This document shows positions 45,524 through 52,741 of a stretch of 64,000 nt of DNA, piece after piece. The stretch spans positions 1 to 64,000 of the IMG/VR virus record IMGVR_UViG_3300035145_001165, one strand, 5' to 3'. The DNA comes from a virus. The translations under genes and the position numbers were made by a program. Numbering within the stretch: position 1 is the first letter of the stretch; the number at the start of each line of letters is the position of its first letter. Below the pieces are notes generated by a model. It was not told the origin of the DNA. It saw only the letters and a program-made list of their open reading frames with translations, and did not search any database.

Positions 45524-47595
45524 TGGCATCTTATTTTTCCTATCTACCTAATATTGATCTCGCTATTCGTCCGATCAGATTTCCCTGGTCGGAGCAGCAA
45601 TATAAGGTAGCAAAAAATATTTTTAGGAGATTTAAACTCTCCGATAGTGTTCTAGACACAGCAACATATTTCAAGAAGTATGTCATCGATGACTCAGATC
45701 GTCCTGATCTAGTATCAGAACTTCTTTATGGTCGTAGTGATTACGACTGGGTTATTATGATGTGCAATAACATTATGAATCCATACTACGACTGGCCTAT
45801 GTCTACACCAGTCTTGAATGATTATATCAACAACAAATATGATAATCCATATGATATCAAACACTATGTAACAAATGAAGTAAAAGATAGTGCTGGCAAT
45901 GTTGTGTTGCCTGCTGGTCAGATTGTAGATGAAGGATTCTACAAGGCACCTTACTGGGTAGAGTATGATAAAACTGATGTTGAATTCCCAGAACCAGAAA
46001 ACGAAGTTCGATTAAACATAACGAAGAAGTTAGTTGTCGAAAGTATCAACATCGATAACGCTGGTTTTGGTTACGAAACCACACCTAGCATCACCATCTC
46101 TGCTCCCAGTGGTAACAATGGTGAGATGCCTGCTGTAAGAGCAACTGCTGAAGCAGTAATGACTCCAGGTGGTCCTCTAGATTTACTAGAAGTTTTATCT
46201 GGTGGAGAAAACTATACTTATCCCCCTACTGTTTCTTTTGATGGAGGTCTAGCAAACGAGAGTGCTAGCACTGTGATCGAAGACGGAAAAGTCGTGGAGA
46301 TCAGACTCAATGGTACCTCTTTCGATACTACTGTTGCAGATAACATCTACGAATTTGGAAATGGTACAGTCATTGCCCAAAACGGTACAGGAACTGGATC
46401 GGGAGGAGGTTTTGACGTTGGTGGTACGCACCTCAGATTCGGTGACACGTGGGGAACCCGTTACGCTACCCTTAACTCAGTAGATATGACGGACTTCGAT
46501 ACCGTCATAGTCTATGCTGTGCGTGGTAACGGAAGTAACGGTGGCGAAACACCTGACATCAATGGTGTGGAAGATCTCTACCTGAGATACCAGATTGTTG
46601 ATGGTGCACCTGTTGCAGAGAATTGGGTCAACCTCGGTATCGTGATCGATGCTGTGCCTAATGGTACTGGCAGTGGTGTCTTAACAGGTTATGAATTCCA
46701 GGTACCTGAAGAAGTAAGAACTCAAAACGTTTACTTCCAGTTGTACCAACCTGGCAACAGTGGTCCTCCGTATGATCACTACGGCATCACTACAGTCAAC
46801 TTCGTCAACACTACGAAGGTGTATGCTTCTGATGCAAATATGTACTTCACCAACAACCCGTTAGATACTACTGGTTCTGGTGCTGTTGGACGTGTGACTT
46901 TGAAGAAGAGCATTCAAAGTATTAACATCACTAACCCTGGTTCTTATGACGAGGAAGGTGAAGAACTTTTAATTACTTTAGGTACGGGTACTTTCAACCG
47001 TGGTTTTATGTACGGGTCTGAAAATATTCCTTACTATGCTGACGTTCCTGCACAGTTAAGTGCAACTGTGGTACAAGAAAGTGCTGCTATTAATGTAGGT
47101 GACGAAGTGACATTCAGTAATGGTATCGTTGCAGATGTCACTCAAGTTGAAGGCGACTTCTTAGCAGTTAGTCTACAAGAAATTGATGTAGAGAATCCAA
47201 TCTCAGAGGGTATGCAGTTCAGCATCAACCCTACTGGTGTTGTGACTAGTGTTGTCTCCACCACACTGACAGAACCTACGTTTGTAGATGATAAAAACAA
47301 CTACTTTAGATACAAACTGCAGCGTCCTTCTGGTACTAGTGGGTGGGAAAAATTAGTTCGTGATAGTTTCCGTTACCGTGATCCTGATGGTTCTATTGTG
47401 ACCCTACAAGGTGAAGCGATTGCTAGAGCAATCAGTCATCACGAGTATGAAACTGAAGCAAATGATAAAAAGCGTGAGATTTATATCCTTAAGAAAAGAT
47501 ATCTCCCACGCTTTATTCAAGAAATGAAGGAGCAACTTCCTTATAAGAAGAGCTCCGATTATGTTAGCAAGACACTAAAGAGATCAAGTATTTGA
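45523..47595 (+). CDS. 53: Baseplate wedge gp53 with large domain insertion
   Basis: 690 residues against 196 in T4. The N-terminal 150 residues are gp53: FSYLPNIDLAI, LVSELLYGRSDYDWVIMMCN and NPYYDWPMS. The C-terminal 95 residues (HHEYETEANDKKREIYILKK, then RYLPRFIQEMKEQ) are the gp53 end. Between them, residues about 165-590 form an inserted region with two GxGYxxxP-type repeats (AGFGYETTPSITI, GENYTYPPTVSF) and a lectin-like beta stretch (DLYLRYQIVDG, VYFQLYQPGNSG) that looks like a reelin-type or carbohydrate-binding module; that part is inference. gp53 ties baseplate wedges together. The 3' end overlaps the convergent gene at 47584 by 12 bases. Confidence 0.85.
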   Translation: MASYFSYLPNIDLAIRPIRFPWSEQQYKVAKNIFRRFKLSDSVLDTATYFKKYVIDDSDRPDLVSELLYGRSDYDWVIMMCNNIMNPYYDWPMSTPVLNDYINNKYDNPYDIKHYVTNEVKDSAGNVVLPAGQIVDEGFYKAPYWVEYDKTDVEFPEPENEVRLNITKKLVVESINIDNAGFGYETTPSITISAPSGNNGEMPAVRATAEAVMTPGGPLDLLEVLSGGENYTYPPTVSFDGGLANESASTVIEDGKVVEIRLNGTSFDTTVADNIYEFGNGTVIAQNGTGTGSGGGFDVGGTHLRFGDTWGTRYATLNSVDMTDFDTVIVYAVRGNGSNGGETPDINGVEDLYLRYQIVDGAPVAENWVNLGIVIDAVPNGTGSGVLTGYEFQVPEEVRTQNVYFQLYQPGNSGPPYDHYGITTVNFVNTTKVYASDANMYFTNNPLDTTGSGAVGRVTLKKSIQSINITNPGSYDEEGEELLITLGTGTFNRGFMYGSENIPYYADVPAQLSATVVQESAAINVGDEVTFSNGIVADVTQVEGDFLAVSLQEIDVENPISEGMQFSINPTGVVTSVVSTTLTEPTFVDDKNNYFRYKLQRPSGTSGWEKLVRDSFRYRDPDGSIVTLQGEAIARAISHHEYETEANDKKREIYILKKRYLPRFIQEMKEQLPYKKSSDYVSKTLKRSSI

Positions 47596-47811
47596 TCCAG
47601 GCATAGAATCCTTTTCGGATTTCTTATTGAATCCGAAGGGATCAAGCTTGTCTTCCATCTTCAGTCGCAATGCTACTGTACCAATGGACTCAAGGATCTT
47701 GAGGATATCCTCTGCCCTAGCATCTTCACCAAGTTCCTTGGCAACATACCAGTACTTTGGCCAGAAGGTTTCACCTGCCTTCTGGTAATCTTCGAGAGTC
47801 AATAATTTCAT
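47584..47811 (-). CDS. Conserved cyanophage hypothetical protein
   Basis: 75 residues (MKLLTLEDYQKAGETFWPKY start) with a helical middle (DARAEDILKILESIGTVALRL) and a KLDPFGFNKKS stretch. Similar small proteins sit next to gp32 in other cyanomyoviruses; function unknown. Its ATG overlaps the stop of the 38-residue gene as ATGA. Its 3' end overlaps the convergent gp53 gene by 12 bases, with no terminator visible between them. Confidence 0.7.
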   Translation of the reverse strand: MKLLTLEDYQKAGETFWPKYWYVAKELGEDARAEDILKILESIGTVALRLKMEDKLDPFGFNKKSEKDSMPGSNT

Positions 47812-47924
47812 CGTGTAAAGTAGCGGTCCATACGGAGTTTAATGTAATACATCCCGATGACCCAGAGGGAGAAGAGAAACCCTTCTCCGTAGGACATAGA
47901 ATTCCAAGCGTGCACAACGTCCAT
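47808..47924 (-). CDS. Small membrane protein, 38 residues
   Basis: ATG at 47924 to TGA at 47808 encodes 38 residues. ATGA overlaps join it to both gp32 upstream and the 75-residue gene downstream, strong evidence that it is translated. One hydrophobic segment (residues about 14-26, EGFLFSLWVIGMYYIKL) could span the membrane, followed by a basic tail (RMDRYFTR). Topology and function are unknown. Confidence 0.68.
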   Translation of the reverse strand: MDVVHAWNSMSYGEGFLFSLWVIGMYYIKLRMDRYFTR

Positions 47925-48841
47925 CAGTCTTCCTCAGCAAGGCGAGCGAAGTAGGACAGTTGGTCATCATCATCAGATGTTTTACCAGCGATGTCAGGTG
48001 CATTGAAGTCACCTTCATCAGTCTTCTTCTCGAACTTAGGAGTGAAAGAAGGAGCAGAGACTACGGGTTCAAACTCTTCGTCATCAACAGTCGGAGTGGC
48101 AGGTCGCTTGTTAATGCCGAGGACTTCGTTCAAACGTGACGTAAGTTCTTCGTAGGTCTTGAACTGATCAGCAGCAGTGAAAGCAGTGAGAGAATACTCT
48201 TGCTTCCAGATACCTTCCAGTTCATCATCGTCCTTAGACAATGCAGACTGACGATCGAACTCAGACTTGTCGTAGTTCCAGTAACCAGCGACCTTACAGA
48301 TCTTCAGTTTGAAGTTAGCACCTTCCCACAGATCGAAGGGGTTCACAGGAGTCTCGTCCTCAAACTCGGGTTGCATTGCTGCAGTGATCTTATCGTAGAT
48401 CTTCTTACCGAACTTGTAGAGGAACACCTTGCCCTCGTTCTCGGGGTGTGCAGGATCGCGCACGACATAGATGTTGGTGTAGTAAGAGAGTTTACGCTTC
48501 TGCTTACGTGCAACTTCCTTGTCGGCATCGATGCCAGAATTCCAGAGTTTACGGTTGACTTCACCGACAGGATCCTTGCCACCGATAGTGGTCAGGGAGT
48601 TCTCGATGTACCAACCGCCAGGACCTTGGAATGCGTGGGAGTATACTTTTGCCCACGGAAGTTCCTCTCCATCAGGAGCAGGGAGGAAACGGATGACGGC
48701 GTAACCGTTACCAGACTTATCAAGCTCTGGTTTCCAGAAACGTTCGTCGGCACCACCACCAGACTTGTTAATCTTCTCTGCTTCCTGCACTAGTGCTTGG
48801 AGCTGAGAGGTGGAACGGCGCTTGAGGTCGCTAAAAGACAT
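47924..48841 (-). CDS. 32: Single-stranded DNA-binding protein gp32
   Basis: 305 residues. The N-terminal LKRRSTSQLQALV contains the (K/R)3(S/T)2 LAST motif used for cooperative binding. The core has WKPELDKSGNGYAVIRFLPA in pieces (GYAVIRFLP), then NIYVVRDPAHPENEG and KFKLKICKVAGYWNYD-like strands, the gp32 OB fold. The zinc-binding Cys cluster of T4 gp32 is not visible; only one cysteine is present. The C-terminus is acidic (DDDDQLSYFARLAEED), the protein-interaction tail. It coats ssDNA in replication and recombination. tRNA-Thr and a long leader lie upstream. Confidence 0.92.
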   Translation of the reverse strand: MSFSDLKRRSTSQLQALVQEAEKINKSGGGADERFWKPELDKSGNGYAVIRFLPAPDGEELPWAKVYSHAFQGPGGWYIENSLTTIGGKDPVGEVNRKLWNSGIDADKEVARKQKRKLSYYTNIYVVRDPAHPENEGKVFLYKFGKKIYDKITAAMQPEFEDETPVNPFDLWEGANFKLKICKVAGYWNYDKSEFDRQSALSKDDDELEGIWKQEYSLTAFTAADQFKTYEELTSRLNEVLGINKRPATPTVDDEEFEPVVSAPSFTPKFEKKTDEGDFNAPDIAGKTSDDDDQLSYFARLAEED

Positions 48842-48889
48842 TGGATTACCTTGGATTAGTTAGGATTTGGTTTGTAGGGGTTGCCCCCA

Positions 48890-48963
48890 AGCCACACGTC
48901 GGACTTGAACCGACGACCTACGGTTTACAAAACCGTTGCTCTATCCAGCTGAGCTAGAGTGGC
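48890..48963 (-). tRNA. tRNA-Thr (anticodon TGT)
   Basis: Minus-strand acceptor arms GCCACTC and GTGTGGC pair with one U-U mismatch. The anticodon loop TTTGTAA carries TGT, and the T arm is GTCGG-TTCAAGT-CCGAC. Length 74 with discriminator T. It lies in the leader of the gp32 transcript, 48 bases before the gp32 start, so processing of this tRNA would also define the 5' end of gp32 mRNA. Confidence 0.93.
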
Positions 48964-49146
48964 GAGTGGGTGGCGGGGAGCAGTTTGTCGCTCCCTCTTA
49001 CTGTCTGCCACCATTATAATACCGCTGCTGCGTCCAGCAGCGGGGCACCAAGAGGGGTCCCACCTCTCTCTCACGTGGGTTGGGATTCCGATTCTTTTTT
49101 CTCTCGGAGACGTGAGCACGGATGTATTCCAGTCCGTTGTGTACTA
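48964..49146 (-). other. Structured leader upstream of tRNA-Thr
   Basis: 183 bases with no credible ORF, downstream of a strong sigma70-like promoter (49147-49175). A perfect hairpin CCGCTGCTG-GACG-CAGCAGCGG occupies 49022-49043 and is not followed by a T run, so it is not a typical terminator. Further C- and G-rich segments (49055-49080) could pair. It could be a leader RNA, a small ncRNA or a processing signal for the tRNA; no known riboswitch is recognised. Confidence 0.5.
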
Positions 49147-49175
49147 ATTATAAGGGATAACGGACCAGGCGTCAA
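49147..49175 (-). promoter_or_regulatory. Sigma70-type promoter TTGACG-N17-TATAAT
   Basis: Minus strand: -35 TTGACG (49170-49175), 17-base spacer, -10 TATAAT (49147-49152). One mismatch to consensus in total. It overlaps the stop of the zinc-ribbon-like gene and would start the leader/tRNA-Thr/gp32 transcript with host RNA polymerase. Confidence 0.75.
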
Positions 49176-49468
49176 GAGTCTTTGCCACGGAAACGGTCGT
49201 CCATCTCCCTGTATTTCTCGTGGAAACCAGTGGTGATCTCGTCCAAGCGTTTGTCCCAGGAGTCACCATATTTTACACTAGCATCAGTACCCTTGGCAGG
49301 ATTGATGCACTTTTCGTTACCGTGTTTGTTGCAGACGAGACCTGCTAGATCGAATTCACTACCTTTTACTCCTGTTCTCCAGTAGTGTTCACCATTTAAC
49401 CATACCGCGCCACATTTTTCGCATTCAACGCGGTCCATTTTAAATAGACTATCGGGATCGTCAGTCAT
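49172..49468 (-). CDS. Zinc-ribbon-like conserved cyanophage protein
   Basis: 98 residues. Two Cys pairs, CEKC near residue 16 and a later VCNKHGNEKC, are suited to bind zinc; the segment WLNGEHYWRTG follows the first. The C-terminus is charged (DEITTGFHEKYREMDDRF). I recall this pattern in many cyanomyoviruses close to gp32. A nucleic-acid-binding role is possible. Overlaps the upstream membrane-protein gene by 8 bases. Confidence 0.72.
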   Translation of the reverse strand: MTDDPDSLFKMDRVECEKCGAVWLNGEHYWRTGVKGSEFDLAGLVCNKHGNEKCINPAKGTDASVKYGDSWDKRLDEITTGFHEKYREMDDRFRGKDS

Positions 49469-49691
49469 CCTTGGTGTGCTCCTTGATTAGTTTGTTATAC
49501 TCGGGGAGATCTTTAAGAAGTTGCTGCTTAAGTTTTCTACGCATTAACATCATTCTAAATCTAACCCAGGCGTAGCGCAACTGCAGATCTGCATAAGCAA
49601 ATAATCGCATTGTCTCTTCTACACCAGCGTAAGCAATCAGAAGAGCTATGATGGTGACTGTTATCCACAGTCCCATAGTAGATGGATCCAT
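49461..49691 (-). CDS. Small membrane protein
   Basis: 76 residues. A hydrophobic segment (MGLWITVTIIALLIAYAG, residues 6-23) spans the membrane once, followed by a long basic helix (RYAWVRFRMMLMRRKLKQQLL). Topology is probably N-out, C-in by the positive-inside rule. The gene has both a sigma70-type and a late-type promoter upstream. Function unknown. Confidence 0.68.
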   Translation of the reverse strand: MDPSTMGLWITVTIIALLIAYAGVEETMRLFAYADLQLRYAWVRFRMMLMRRKLKQQLLKDLPEYNKLIKEHTKDD

Positions 49692-49715
49692 TAAGGCACA
49701 GTGCTACTTAAGTAC

Positions 49716-49725
49716 TTATTTATTG
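49716..49725 (-). promoter_or_regulatory. Late-type promoter motif CAATAAATAA
   Basis: Minus-strand CAATAAATAA lies 25 bases before the ATG at 49691. It overlaps the -10 of the sigma70-type promoter at 49722-49750. Confidence 0.45.
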
Positions 49726-49750
49726 TATCACTTTGACACAATATTGTCTA
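49722..49750 (-). promoter_or_regulatory. Sigma70-type promoter TAGACA-N17-TACAAT
   Basis: Minus strand: TAGACA (49745-49750), 17-base spacer, TACAAT (49722-49727), each hexamer one base off consensus. It lies in the 76-base gap upstream of the small membrane-protein gene. Confidence 0.55.
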
Positions 49751-49767
49751 GGTATAAAACCTTAAGA

Positions 49768-50109
49768 TTAATCTAGGTCCTCGATGGTTCTTTTTAAGGT
49801 TGTTATCATCTCATCGATGTTACCGAAAACATCAGTGACCGTAACGTCTTTGGGGATTCCGATAGCGTCCATTACTTTACGAACATCGTTCGCCATAAGA
49901 GCAGCAGTTTCGTCGTGATTCTTTGACAATTCAACACGTGTCCACAGTATACGCTGCTTCTCCAGTAGTGTCTCGACGATCTCTACGTACTCCTCACGCT
50001 CCTCTGCAGTCATAGCAGGGAAGGCGAGAGTCATCTCCGCAAGTTGATCTTGCAGAGAGTTAATAATTTGAACTTCTTTCTGGACAATATCTGATTCTCT
50101 AAAAGACAT
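49768..50109 (-). CDS. DUF1825-like protein
   Basis: 113 residues, helical. The N-terminal FRESDIVQKEVQIINSLQDQL and the middle EIVETLLEKQRILWTRVELSK follow the layout of the cyanobacterial DUF1825 family (SEIVQEEA..., MEALMxRYRxFxKRFELS). The C-terminus is NIDEMITTLKRTIEDLD. Homologues are known in cyanophages but have no known function. Shares one base with the gp33 stop, suggesting it is co-expressed with late-transcription genes. Confidence 0.65.
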   Translation of the reverse strand: MSFRESDIVQKEVQIINSLQDQLAEMTLAFPAMTAEEREEYVEIVETLLEKQRILWTRVELSKNHDETAALMANDVRKVMDAIGIPKDVTVTDVFGNIDEMITTLKRTIEDLD

Positions 50110-50366
50110 TAGAACATTAACTTAGCACGACTAGTTTTCTTTATGAAATTAAGGCGTTGAGCATCATACTTCAGTTTCTCTTTAAGAGGTTTGGAAATAA
50201 GTTTACTAACACCGTCAAGTTCAATACTATTTAACTCACAGAAGTGAACTACAGCATCGATGTAGTTCATATCGTGGTTCTCAACGACTAGTTTTTCAAT
50301 TTCACCAGCAAATTTTGTAGCAGTCATAAATTTATTTTCTATATCATCAGGTTGTTGTGAGGGCAT
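50109..50366 (-). CDS. 33: Late transcription co-activator gp33
   Basis: 85 residues; an internal ATG at 50327 (MTATKFAGEIEKLV) is an alternative start. The pattern MNYIDAVVHFCELNSIELD and ISKPLKEKLKYDAQRLNFIK matches cyanophage gp33. gp33 links RNA polymerase to the sliding clamp and allows transcription from TATAAATA-type promoters, consistent with the many late motifs in the window. The start overlaps the nuclease gene by 20 bases. Confidence 0.8.
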   Translation of the reverse strand: MPSQQPDDIENKFMTATKFAGEIEKLVVENHDMNYIDAVVHFCELNSIELDGVSKLISKPLKEKLKYDAQRLNFIKKTSRAKLMF

Positions 50367-51033
50367 TTGTCATTTCGTATTCTTTGATTGCCTCAAGTAG
50401 TTTAACGAAGTGGGGTTCTTTAACTGAAGTTTCAACAACCTGACACTCACCATCTTCGCACGCAACGATGGCAATAAGTTTTTCTACTTCAATCTTGTAA
50501 TGTTCGTAGAACATATAACCGTAGGCACACAGTTGCGGGAAATAATCCTGAGCAATGTATGGTTTCTTTGGTGACTTGGATGTCTTGAAATCAATCACAG
50601 ACAATACGCCATCAAACTCTGCGATAAGGTCTACCTGTCCAGCAATCTTTAACTTATCAGACCATAGCATCGACTCGATTAAACGTGGTCGATCTATTCT
50701 ATCTATAACACTTTTAGAAGTGTGAAACATCTGCACAGGCAGAGGTGAATTCTTATGATCCTCTAAGTTAAGTTGGTTCCTGACATACTGCTCAACAATA
50801 CCGTGATAATTTGTACCACGTGTAGCGGCACGAGTAGAGGTTCGGTTAGCAACTTCGGCACCAACACGATTCCGCCACTTGGCAATCGCCTCTTTCTTTT
50901 TCTTACGATTAGATAGGACTGTAGTGACAGAGGGGTAGCGATTCTCCCCAACGGAGTAGAGTCGCCGCCCCTCAAACAATCCTCGCTTCAGTGTTTTAGA
51001 TTCTAGAAGTTCAGAGTGGTCAAATTTTTTCAT
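50347..51033 (-). CDS. PD-(D/E)XK nuclease, RecB/Cas4-like exonuclease
   Basis: 228 residues. The motifs of the PD-(D/E)XK superfamily appear in order: GTNYHGIVEQY near 94, IESMLWSD, GQVDLIAEFDGVLSVIDFKTSK (GQVDLIAEFDG with the D-x-K pair in VIDFKTSK) and QLCAYGYMF. These bind Mg2+ and cut DNA. Similar genes in cyanophages are annotated as exonucleases, probably acting in recombination or host DNA degradation. Overlaps PhoH by 14 bases and gp33 by 20. Confidence 0.85.
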   Translation of the reverse strand: MKKFDHSELLESKTLKRGLFEGRRLYSVGENRYPSVTTVLSNRKKKKEAIAKWRNRVGAEVANRTSTRAATRGTNYHGIVEQYVRNQLNLEDHKNSPLPVQMFHTSKSVIDRIDRPRLIESMLWSDKLKIAGQVDLIAEFDGVLSVIDFKTSKSPKKPYIAQDYFPQLCAYGYMFYEHYKIEVEKLIAIVACEDGECQVVETSVKEPHFVKLLEAIKEYEMTNALTTT

Positions 51034-51769
51034 TGTAACCTTGGTTGATCTTGGAGACCAGATACGATCTAACCAGACCAGACCTTACAATATCCTCAAT
51101 GCCGAATTCAACCTTCGACACTTCGGGCATACCCTCAAGGATTTGCATAAAATCTAGAATGCCAGTGCGCTCTGTGACCTTTTGGAGGTCGGTTTGGGTG
51201 GCGTCTCCAGCAAACATAATCTTGCTGTTCTCACCAACCCTAGTGATTATACTATCAAGTTCGTGAAAATTCAAGTTCTGAAATTCATCAACTATAACAA
51301 TAGCATTATCAAGAGTCGTACCCCTAAGGAAAGAAGTAGACCAGAAGCTAATAGTTTCTTGACGTTGTAGGTCGTCATAGAGTGTGTCAAATTCCTTATC
51401 AGTATACATCGAGAACATATGCTTCACCATATTCTTATAAGGAATCTGGTAAAGAAAGCTCTTGTCGTCGTGTGTTCCAGGAAGGAAACCAATCTCTCTG
51501 GTTGCTACTAAAGAGCGAACTAGATAAACCTTTTCGTAAGGAGAATCTTCAGAGAGACATTCTTTTAGTGCGTTATAAAGAAGACAGAAAGTTTTTCCTG
51601 TGCCTGCTGCTCCATATGCTACTAGGTTTTGACCTTTGGCGTACTCCTCCCAAACTTTCTCTTGGTTATCTGTAAGAGGTTCGATGTTACGCAGCAGTGA
51701 AGTATTAATCGGTTTTGATCTTTTCATCTGCTTAGTTGAAAGAACTGTTGGCGACTTCTTTCTCGGCAT
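51020..51769 (-). CDS. phoH: PhoH-like ATPase
   Basis: 249 residues. Walker A is GAAGTGKT (residues 53-60) and Walker B is VIVDEFQNL near 160, followed by the PhoH signature GDATQTDL. PhoH-like proteins are ATPases of the helicase-like family and are very common in cyanophages, where phosphate-starvation control is often assumed but not established. Here pstS occurs 11 kb away. The 5' neighbour starts 9 bases upstream. Confidence 0.92.
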   Translation of the reverse strand: MPRKKSPTVLSTKQMKRSKPINTSLLRNIEPLTDNQEKVWEEYAKGQNLVAYGAAGTGKTFCLLYNALKECLSEDSPYEKVYLVRSLVATREIGFLPGTHDDKSFLYQIPYKNMVKHMFSMYTDKEFDTLYDDLQRQETISFWSTSFLRGTTLDNAIVIVDEFQNLNFHELDSIITRVGENSKIMFAGDATQTDLQKVTERTGILDFMQILEGMPEVSKVEFGIEDIVRSGLVRSYLVSKINQGYNEKI

Positions 51770-51777
51770 AGAATTGA

Positions 51778-52014
51778 TTACTTGTAGGGTTTAACGTTAG
51801 ATCCAGGAACTTGGGAAACTTTTTGGAGAACTTCATTCCAGCCTCCATCAGTTTTGTTTCTCCAATCACCCACTTCACCTAAACCAGCGACGCCTTTAGA
51901 CCAATCTTTATCCCAGTCGGGATTGTCTTTTCGCCACTGTTCATAGGCAGATAGCGAAAGATTTAATTCTTTTCTTTCACCTGTAGTATTGTTTTTTACT
52001 GGATAAATCGGCAT
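51778..52014 (-). CDS. Conserved cyanophage hypothetical protein
   Basis: 78 residues (MPIYPVKNNTTGERKELNLS start). The N-terminal module, then YEQWRKDNPDWDKDWSKGV, is also seen in the next gene (52028-52741): both start MPxYxxxNxxTGExxEL. It looks like a small beta domain followed by a Trp-rich loop. Function unknown; the pattern recurs in other marine cyanomyoviruses. Confidence 0.68.
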   Translation of the reverse strand: MPIYPVKNNTTGERKELNLSLSAYEQWRKDNPDWDKDWSKGVAGLGEVGDWRNKTDGGWNEVLQKVSQVPGSNVKPYK

Positions 52015-52027
52015 AACTATTTAGACC

Positions 52028-52741
52028 TCATTGAGCTTCGTGGGGATCGTAATCAGGATTCATTGCTTCGTACTCACGTTTTTTATCTTTGTGGATACGA
52101 ACAGTATCTTCATCAGCAGAATCTTTATATGCTTCAGCGTGTTCTTCAGTGAAACCGACTTCCCACGGCATTAGTTGCTGAGAACCAAGAGTAGGTTTGA
52201 TAGGATCACGACTATCAAGACCCTTCATATTCATACGATTTTCAACAGCGCGGCGACTGTTACCTTCTTCCGCCTCCTGCATCTCTTCGTACTGACGTTG
52301 CTCCTCGATAGTGATAGGTTCATTAGAAGTAACACTATCAACGTGGAAATCTTTTTCAGAACCACCACCAAGAAACTTAGGTGCACCAGTAATATAACCG
52401 TGCTCCTCGATATCTTTTTGGAAGTGACTGATTTTATTCTTACGTTTGTCAGTTACTTTATACCGAGTATAGTTCTCGGTAGGATCTGTAGTATCTGACC
52501 AAGATGCAGGTTGTGCTGGTACAAATTTAGGATCCTTCTCCTCCACAGTTCTAGTCTGGTTATCCATATCAGGATAACTAGGGAAGGACTCATCACTTTT
52601 AAATTGCAAGTACCTGAGTTTGCCAGGTGCTACACAGAGGTTAGGATTCTGACGGAGAAAATCTTCTAATCCCTCTAGAGATAAGAACAGTTCACCTACA
52701 GACTCACCAGTCTCTTTGTTGTTGAATTCGTATTGAGGCAT
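52028..52741 (-). CDS. Hypothetical protein with N-terminal module shared with its neighbour
   Basis: 237 residues. The first 35 residues (MPQYEFNNKETGESVGELFL) are related to the N-terminus of the gene at 51778-52014. The remainder is very hydrophilic and likely disordered, rich in D, E, K and P (YKVTDKRKNKISHFQKDIEE). The C-terminus ends YEAMNPDYDPHEAQ. Overlaps the upstream oxygenase stop by one base. No function recognised. Confidence 0.65.
   Translation of the reverse strand: MPQYEFNNKETGESVGELFLSLEGLEDFLRQNPNLCVAPGKLRYLQFKSDESFPSYPDMDNQTRTVEEKDPKFVPAQPASWSDTTDPTENYTRYKVTDKRKNKISHFQKDIEEHGYITGAPKFLGGGSEKDFHVDSVTSNEPITIEEQRQYEEMQEAEEGNSRRAVENRMNMKGLDSRDPIKPTLGSQQLMPWEVGFTEEHAEAYKDSADEDTVRIHKDKKREYEAMNPDYDPHEAQ

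Noticed and set aside
49022-49043. Hairpin as a terminator before tRNA-Thr
   Set aside because: The 9-bp stem is perfect but is followed by TATTATAATGG, not a T run; kept as a structured leader element instead.
52018-52025. CTAAATAG near the gene at 52014
   Set aside because: Only 4 bases before the ATG, too close for a usable leader.
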